From: Diploscapter coronatus
Lineage: Eukaryota > Nematoda > Chromadorea > Rhabditida > Rhabditidae
DNA: 64,000 bases
Assembly (NCBI GenBank): GCA_964036155.1
Contig: OZ038422.1
Coordinates: 57,063,201-57,127,200 of the forward strand
Direction of reading: 5' to 3'
Shown here: piece after piece, positions 56,477-64,000 of the stretch
How positions within the stretch are numbered: position 1 is the first letter of the stretch
Layout: each line of letters starts with the position of its first letter
The notes under the pieces: model-generated
Databases searched by the model: none
What the model was told of the DNA's origin: nothing
The model's input: only the letters and a program-made list of their open reading frames with translations
Position numbers and translations under genes: made by a program

Positions 56477-58023
56477 CTCGAATTAAATAATTATACCAAT
56501 CAAAATAGATCTAAGATTAAAAAAAAAATGAAACAAAGAAAAATCAAATTCAAATTAACAGTAGAGAAAATTACGAATGAAATTCTTCCTAGGAGAATAA
56601 AATTTAGAAAAAATTTTAATTCAATATATGGAGGAATTATGAAATGGAGAATGAAATAAAATGTCTCCATGTTTTTAGTTCGAGATTTGCAATCGATAAA
56701 TGACACACAAATGAACTTGACACCTACCGATACAATATTACATTTTTACACAATAAGTCATAAGAATTGAAGAGAAGAATGATGATAAATGATAAGATTA
56801 ATTTGATAGAAGTCATTGTGAATTAAGAGAACAAAAATAAGGATGGGCTGTTCGAAATATGAAAGTAGAGATTTTAAAATGGCCTCTAGACGGAAACCTG
56901 AGGTCTGATAGTGAGGGTGGCGATTGAACCTGCTTAATATATCTGCAACTCGAAAATGAATGATAAGCAAGGAAGGAATGAAGAGATTGGTCAGACCAAG
57001 TACGGCGTAGCCTCACAGAGCAAGCAGATGATGTAAACAGGCATTCAAACCGTTAGGTATATTCGATGACTTTGAATGTGATATGCTAATGCATTGAAAT
57101 GAAGATAAAGGGTGACACCGTAGCGTGAACAGTGGAGAACTGTAATGATCGCACGTTGCATGCAACAACTCAGGCATTGCTGACTGCTGAATGCTGACTA
57201 CAGAAGAAGGGCAGTTGAGAAAATTCCTTGTTCTGTTAAGTTTCTATTTAGAAGTCTAACTGTAAACATCTAAATATAAATAAGTAGTTCTAGTGATTTG
57301 ACCATTATTTGGACTAACACTAAATATCTAAATTTATAATTAAATTAAATGGTTAAAATTTTAATTTATGATTATTGTATTGTGAGGGAATTTTTAAACA
57401 ATGTAACTTATGTTAATTCAAAATTCAAGTAGATTTTTCTTTCATTATCTCTTCTATATTATCGTGAATCTGATAAACAGTAGATTATTAAATGCATGCA
57501 CTTTTAAAACAGTTGAAATGTTTAGTGTTGGCTTGTTCGTTCTTTGATTTCATTCTCTGATCAAATGAATGTTTGTGCTAAAGTGATAGATAATAGGAAG
57601 TGTAAACATGAAAATTAATCTGAAAATCGTTTGAAATGAAGTTTAAAAATATCGTAGTCTCGTAACATCGTAACATAGGATATCAGAGGCTAGAATTGTT
57701 GGTATATTGTGGAGGATTATTCTCTCACTCTAGTTCGATTGTTGAAATGCAATAATGTTACGACTTCTCTAGATCCCCTTTGAAATAATCAGTTCATAAT
57801 ACTGGCGATATCAATCATCAGTCTTGTTTAATGGAACAGCACAGCATATTTCTCAAGCCTTAATCTTCATGCAAAACTTCCAATGATATGCTATTTCAAC
57901 AGAATAAAATCGAATTAACTTCATGTTTATTCTTATAAATAAAGTATGATGATCTTCATAGAGGATTACTACATGAAGATACTCCAATTGTGCTATTAAT
58001 TAGATGGATTCAATTTGGTTCAT
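56477..58023. other. Spacer between the two PHYH copies
   Basis: AT-rich, with the first 500 bp purine-rich on the + strand. Short ORFs (up to about 70 codons) have no motif. No exon, RNA gene or clear repeat was recognised. Confidence 0.45.
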
Positions 58024-59783
58024 TCATAGATGATTTCTAGTTCCTACAACAGGTCTAGCTCGTACTCTCCAAAGGTCCTAAAATAAGACGTATAACATAT
58101 TGAAATTTAAAAAATGGGGTATTTTCAAATTCTAAATCCTTATATTCAGCTCAAATTTACTTAATTTTGTATGTATAAATCAACTAAATCCAGTTGAAAC
58201 GTAAAATATAGCTATTTACAAAATTATTTGCTAGATTTAAGTGTCGCACCTCCATGTTCATTTCGAATTCCTTAGTGTCCATTCCCCTCTTACTCAAAAC
58301 GATCTTTACCATATCGAGGACGTCTTTCGATATTTCCTTCAAGGATTATGGAATTTGAGAATTTCCGATGAAAATGACATACAATTTGGTTCTGGTTTTC
58401 GAATGCCTTGTATCGACAAACGTCATCATTCGCATAATGGCAAGAGATGGCTTTGCGGAAGCCTGAAAGGATACAAAATCTGATGAATAGCTAAATGAAG
58501 CAAAAATTATACCGGCGGTTTTATTAGCTCCGCTTCCGTGAATTAGTATCGGATGGAAGAATACAGTATCACCGGCTTCCATCTCGACGTGGAGACGAGG
58601 CATCGAGGGATCGTAGTTCTGGATGCCGTGATAGGCTTTGTTCACACCGCCCTTCAAAAGACTATCATATTATAGAGTTGGAAATTGAAATAACCTCCCA
58701 ATCTGGATAGGTATGTGGAAGGAGTTTTCCTCTATGAGAGCCAGGAACAACTACAAGGCATCCATTAGCTCGATTCACCTACATTGAATTTCGTCTTGAA
58801 ACATTATCGTTGATTCAGAATCTAGCAATCTTATCCAAATTATTTAAATGGTTAACATGATCATTACTTTCATCTTACAAATTATTTCTCTATCTCTAAC
58901 TAAACTTTGTTTCATCGTGTTATTTTTCAATCTTTCCTGACTTCCCAAAGAAAATAACCATGCATAATTTACCCAAAAATAGTTGTTCTATTTCAGTAAT
59001 TTAAAATTTTGCAAGATTACTATTCAGACAGTGAAATGGTGCGATTTTATAACATGCACATAAATATACACCTGATCTCCATATTTCTGTGAAGATTAAT
59101 AGAAAAGTGTAATGCTCATACCCTCTCCATCGCTGTCCAGGCACAGACTATGTGATCTTCAGGAGGAAAACAGAAATATTCCATGTCTTGATGCATCGGG
59201 TGTCTCGATGTCAACTTTCCGTTATCCGGGGGTTTGTTGATGAGCATCGTGTGCATCGCAACAATGCTCGAGCTCTCATTTCCAATTAGATCTCTGACCA
59301 CGTCCAACACCTGCAAATGATTTGCATAACATTGGACTACTGTAGTCTCTTAATCTTACAGTAGGGTATTTACAGTAGTCGAACAAAACAGGATCGTCAC
59401 CAAAATCCTGCACTTTGTTGACAGTCTTCTCTTCTACAATTTATTATTGAATAGTCGCGTGATCTAATGAGCATGCTAACCCAGTTTCTGTCCTTTCAAC
59501 GTCATATCTCTCATAATGGACATCGTCGTTGGAACATTTCTGCCTTCGCAGAGTTCCTAGAAGGAAGAGGCTATTGTTCAATTTTGTGACAAAAATGGCA
59601 TGAGCTATTGAATAATCCTTCAAAATCCACCTGGAATCGCTTTGTGTATCGTTCGAGTTCATGTTGGGGAATACAGTTGCGCACCACTAGATATCCATTG
59701 TCTCTGTAGGATTGCTTCTGTTCGACAGTCAAAACTCTGCCTTCCTTGGTCCAGTCCAGAATTCCCTGCTGTTGGTGTTGCAT
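58024..59783 (-). CDS. PHYH: Phytanoyl-CoA dioxygenase family protein, copy 2
   Basis: Nine exons join in phase: 59631-59783, 59481-59556, 59360-59433, 59122-59310, 58695-58778, 58513-58651, 58383-58462, 58250-58336, 58024-58077. The protein is 311 aa. The same active-site set is present: '[12 protein letters not shown]', '[13 protein letters not shown]' and '[10 protein letters not shown]'. The C-terminus [17 protein letters not shown] parallels copy 1 ([17 protein letters not shown]). Exon structure differs: two exons of copy 1 (55962-56012 and the start of 55500-55727) are fused here in 59122-59310, and extra introns split the MERVNRANG region and the C-terminus. Parts of two exons are almost identical to copy 1 in DNA while neighbouring coding segments differ clearly. 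It likely acts on a related acyl-CoA substrate. Confidence 0.93.
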
Positions 59784-60716
59784 CTTTCTGAAAACAATCA
59801 GTCTAAGAATCGGGAAGGAAAAAAACGGCAAATTGGCGAGAATTCTGAACTTTTATAGATACTGTAAATCATCAGTAAAAGTCTAGAACGATATTAGATA
59901 ATAAGAAGAATGAATATCGAATTAAGTTCTGAAACGTTTTCTTTTTCCAACAAGAAAATGAAACACGAAAAAAACAATTGACAAGTTATCTTCTGATTCA
60001 AGCAGATCTTGATAAATTCAAAGAGAATTTGGAATGGTTTGAATCAGCTGAATGACGAAGAAAACGTGTATGCAGTGAGAATGAAATGTAATGACCGGGG
60101 AGTTCGATAAGCAGACTAGACCTGATCACTAGACTACGAAAGGAATCACCTTGTGCTATTGATAGGCTGCTGACCATCAGGACAACAAATTGCAACTCAA
60201 TTACATCGCCAGATGAATATCTTCAAAAGAAAAAAGTACGGTGTCTTCAAGGTAGAAATGAAAATAAAAAACTTCTTGAAAGCCCATAAAGTTTCCCGTC
60301 TGCACAGAATTAATTCACATCAAAATTAGATGAGCTGGGTGTAGGGCGATTTCTAGCAAAATTGACGAGTTTTCCCTTAAATTTTGCTACAAATCGCCCT
60401 GCATCGGATGAACTGGTTCTTTATAAAATGTTCCGTTCACCGCGGTGAGAATATTACTTTTCACCGGTCTACTATTTTCACTGGCAGCCGTTTTCCACTT
60501 TTCAAACGTGAAAAATTCGATTTTAATTGCTGCATGAATATCGACTTTCTCTCCAATTAATGATACCCCTGACTCAGAAAGTAGTCGGCATGCGGTTTCG
60601 GAAAACTTAGAAATCATTTTCAGTCTAGCTCTCGACTTGGAAGGTCGCCTCCAGATAAACCGACTGATCTACTCGAGCCAGCCAACTACCTGCCTGTCTG
60701 CTGCCCGCACACTGAC
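59784..60716. other. Divergent spacer between PHYH copy 2 and the kinase gene
   Basis: AT-rich, with purine bias on the + strand next to the PHYH start. It contains a strong hairpin (60340-60403) and a 76-codon minus-strand ORF (60617-60387) of unknown meaning. Confidence 0.45.
60340..60403. repeat. Stem-loop with about 24-bp stem
   Basis: Arms GGGCGATTTCTAGCAAAATT (60344-60363) and AATTTTGCTACAAATCGCCC (60380-60399) are complementary except for one position. Four more outer bases per side pair with one wobble. The loop is 16 nt (60364-60379). The size suits a pre-miRNA-like hairpin or a small palindromic element; transcription cannot be judged here. Confidence 0.55.
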
Positions 60717-63700
60717 ATGGGGATGTTCGCGTGTCTATCGCGGAACAAGCAAGGTCTGTCACGAAGACTTTGCAGAAAAATGAGCAAAAAATCCTAAATA
60801 TTAATTAACCCGTGAAACTTGAATGGAGAAATGGCAATGATGTTAGTGCGCGGAGCGGTAAGACTAAGTAAGCGGCTATAATTAGTAGATCCTCAGTTCG
60901 TAGCTTTAACGCGGCCGTGATCGAATGCACGCAGAAAACATTGGACGGAGAGGCCAACATGCCTGTCGGAGTACCCAACGAGTACAATCCCGCTGCCGGA
61001 GTGATAAACGACTTCCCGCAGTCGGCCAACAAGGCCACAGTCACCACTGCAGCACTGGTAAGCAAGGAACAATGGAAAAGAAAGGGAGCTAAGAATTTAA
61101 AATATCCTCTTGGAAAGAAATGCAAAATTGAAGAGATCGTGAGTGAGAGACAGAGATTAGGGGAGAAAAATCTAAATTCCATATGTAAGGATCGAAAATG
61201 GTTTCACAAAGCTTATATTTTTCTAATAAAAAGGCTCAACTGTAATGCAACTAAGATATTCGTGAAGAAAAAAACTCATTTTTGATCGAAAGGTGTCACC
61301 AAAGTTAGCCAAAAAAAATGAACGCGATTTCATTATATAAAATCCTGCGAACGCGCACTTCCTGATAAAATGCTCTGGTGAACAACCGTTTCTATGCGTG
61401 ACTCATCGGTTCTAATAGTGATCTCTCGTGAACACCAGCTTTGAAGGGGACTTGGTTTCTAATTTAAAGATTTTCTAAGACTACTTTTTATACACTCACG
61501 CATTTTGCAGTGGGGAGGAGATTGTGATCCCTATCCATATGCCCTGAAAGAAGATTCAAACTAATTTTCGAATTTTCAGCAAATCGAGTCGGTGGAACAG
61601 TCCAACAGCTCGCAGCAAAAGTCCCTAAAGGCCGCGGACGAGAAGTAAGCCATAGAGGAGAATGAGTCAAGAAACTTTCTTTCATGTCATCCAAAGATTT
61701 TCTTCATTCTAGAAGATTCTTTTTCTAATGAAAAATCTAGGGAGAATTCCAGGATTTTTCTAAAGAAAGTATCAAGACAAACGCATGTATTTTCAGAAAT
61801 CCGGTGCGCCTCGACGTCTTCACGAACTCGTCATCGAGCGCATTATCGACACTCAAACACGCCCAACCCAAGCAAGAGGGATCAGCCCACTCCAAGGACG
61901 CTGCGCGTCTGCATACAGTCAAGAAGAGCTTCATCAACCTCAAGAGGGTCACCAGCTACAATGGCGCAAACGGAGCAGCACTCGAAGACGAGGTAAAGTA
62001 AAAAAGAAATGAAAGAAAAGCTTTAAACCAAAATTGAAAGATGAAGGAAAAAGACCAATGAATTTAACTTCAGCCTTACTACCATGGCTACATGGCGCGA
62101 GAAGAAGCGGAACGACTCGTCCAGAAGAACAGCGAATTCCTCGTGCGCAAGACGGATGTCAAGGGAAAGGAGGCAAGTCAACGGAAAAGAAAATCGAAAT
62201 CACTAACTAATGAAGCCATCAAAAATAATTCCAGATCGAACATTCAATCTGAAGAAATTCTAACTTGAACAATTGCAGACGGCCGTTGTGACAGTGCTCT
62301 ACAACGGCAAACCGCAGCACTTGCAGATTCACGAGTCCCACAACAAGCTCGTTTGGCTCAACGACTACTGCTTTTCGGTTGGGAGCACTCGAATGAAATG
62401 AAAACACTCCGCGTATCCTCTCCTGTTCAGAACGTACCCGATCTCATCCGATTCCATATCAAGACGCAGAGGCCCATCTACAGGCAAGGTACAAAACTCG
62501 GCGTCTGGGTCAACAGAGAACAGTGGGAATTGTACCACGGTGAGCAGAAAAGAGGAAGAAGATCTTCAACCCAATGCAATCCTCCTCATTTCAGAGCAAG
62601 TGAACATGACGACTAAATTGGGCAATGGCGAATTCGGCGAGGTATTCAAAGGCACGCTCACGCTCGGACCGCTCACGAAGCCAGTCGAGGTGGCCATTAA
62701 GACGCTCAAGGGAAAGTGCATGAGTGCAGACGATAGGTAAAGGGAAGTCAACTGGAAAACAGAACAGAAAAAATCAAATATTTACAGAGAATAATGAAGA
62801 CATCTTCAGAGTAACCTTCCTGCGCGAAGCGAATGTGATGCTGAAGCTGACGCACAAGAACGTGATCAAGCTCTATGGAGTCGCAACGCAAAAGGAACCC
62901 ATAATGATCGTCATGGAATTGGCAAGCGGTAGGGCAGGCAGAGAGAGAAAAGGGGGCGAGACAATTCAGAGGGAAGCCTCATTTCGAGACTGCGTGCAAT
63001 GCCCAAGAAAGGACTAGACACGAAGCGCAAGTACTGCAAGCAGATCGCCAATGGAATGGCCTACCTGGAAAAGCAGCAGGCATGGAATGAGAGGAAGTAC
63101 AGAAATCAACTGACCAATGAATTTACAGGTGATACATCGCGATTTGGCGGCCAGAAACGTGCTTCTCACGAAGATGGACACCTGCAAGATCAGTGATTTC
63201 GGCCTGTCGCTGCTGGGCAAACTGCACAAGGAGAAGAAGATGGTCAAAGTGCCTGTCAGGTGAGAGAACGGAATCACCGAGCAATGCAACCAATTCCAGA
63301 TGGCTCGCCCCGGAGACACTCGCCACGGGCCTCTACTCGTCCAAATCCGATGTCTGGTCCTACGGTATCGTCGTGTTCGAGATCTTCAGCGACGGCGCCG
63401 TTCCATACGAGGGCGTGCAGGTAGAGAGGTCGAGGAATAAACGCCAAACAAGGAATGAACTGCAGAACCTGAAAGAAGTGCGCAAGAAAGTGCTCAAGGA
63501 AGGACTGCGAGTGACTCCGCCTGAGACGATGTCCAGGGAAGACCAAGTGATCATGCAGCTCTGCTTCACTCAGGACCCTGCAAATCGATGGACATTCGAG
63601 GAACTCAAGGAGAAATACAGTCACATTGGTGAGCAGAAGGAGAAAAAGAAGTGCAGGCTACGAGTATTTTCTCCACACATCTGAGCATTTTCTTCTCACG

Positions 63701-63982
63701 AGTAAATACTTTCTCCTTGTGAAATTTTATCGAATACTTATCCTCCAAAGCACTATTTCTTCATCTTTCCTCTTTTCTCAAAGTCTCTTCATGTCGAAAA
63801 AGCCTAGTTATTTTCAGGAAGAAAATGCTCGCGACCAGATATGAATTTTACCTGAATGACTGAATTGACTTAGTGATTTTGCAGATGACGGCTTCCTGCC
63901 CAGATTCAACAAGATGCTGACCAGCGGCAAGTCGACTAAACGCAAAGGCGCCATCAAGACAGAGGCATGCATGGAGACATAG
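60717..63982 (+). CDS. SH2-domain non-receptor tyrosine kinase, nematode Fer-like
   Basis: Fourteen exons join in phase: 60717-60753, 60897-61057, 61580-61644, 61797-61992, 62074-62172, 62279-62377, 62431-62539, 62595-62736, 62810-62928, 62970-63079, 63129-63259, 63300-63420, 63466-63628, 63885-63982. The protein is 549 aa. The start MGMFACLSRNKQ offers Gly2 for myristoylation and Cys6 for palmitoylation. About 150 polar residues follow. The SH2 domain starts at 'PYYHGYMAREEAERLV', with 'FLVRKT' holding the phosphotyrosine Arg. The kinase domain has 'LGNGEFGEVFKG', 'VAIKTLKG', 'VIHRDLAARN', 'ISDFGLSLLG' and 'RWLAPETLATGLYS', so catalytic residues are intact. The SH2-kinase order and LAARN loop place it with Fps/Fer kinases, which are expanded without the F-BAR domain in nematodes. 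The activation loop between DFG and APE has no Tyr. Introns at 62173 and 63080 start with GC. Confidence 0.92.
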
Positions 63983-64000
63983 CCCAGTCATTTAACAGCA

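Overview
The window is animal nuclear DNA, most likely from a nematode. Protein-coding genes are broken by many short introns with TTTCAG-type 3' splice sites. Several start codons directly follow an AG acceptor, as expected if mRNAs receive a spliced leader. The gene set includes nematode hallmarks: a patched-related (PTR) permease, an SH2-kinase of the Fer type without an F-BAR domain, a divergent Cys-loop channel, and an X-box beside an intraflagellar-transport gene. It also carries a full NAMPT gene, which Caenorhabditis elegans lacks, so it is probably a nematode outside Caenorhabditis. I could rebuild 14 multi-exon genes with consistent reading phase across 151 introns.

Layout. 0.1-9.3 kb (+): an unrecognised Arg/Ser-rich nuclear-type protein, BLOC1S2, and cytosolic seryl-tRNA synthetase. 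9.5-23 kb (-): the mitochondrial rescue factor MTRFR, NAMPT, a doubtful secreted-peptide-like locus, and a Dlg5-like MAGUK scaffold of 25 exons. 23-26.8 kb (-): a polypurine spacer, then CLUAP1/IFT38. 27.2-30 kb (+): PDHB, head to head with CLUAP1. 30-34.2 kb: no gene seen. 34.2-36.9 kb (+): a Cys-loop channel subunit. 38.7-42.9 kb (-): a rhodopsin-class peptide GPCR. 42.9-46.6 kb: no gene seen. 46.6-54.7 kb (+): the PTR permease. 54.9-59.8 kb (-): two tandem phytanoyl-CoA dioxygenase paralogues. 60.7-64 kb (+): an SH2 plus tyrosine kinase gene.

The genes form no single pathway; they are housekeeping (SerRS, MTRFR, PDHB, NAMPT, BLOC1S2) and signalling or membrane genes packed together. Convergent pairs (SerRS/MTRFR, PTR/PHYH-1) share or nearly share 3' ends. 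Co-directional pairs (RS-rich/BLOC1S2, NAMPT/MTRFR) have operon-like spacing.

Most notable: an unusually high share of GC-AG introns (four forced by reading frame, four more favoured, of 151); an exact X-box match about 80 bp upstream of CLUAP1; NAMPT in a nematode-like genome; patchy near-identity between the two PHYH copies that looks like gene conversion; two fold-back elements inside PTR introns; a strong hairpin near 60.37 kb; and sense-strand polypyrimidine bias upstream of many genes. I did not find a wholly new multi-gene system.
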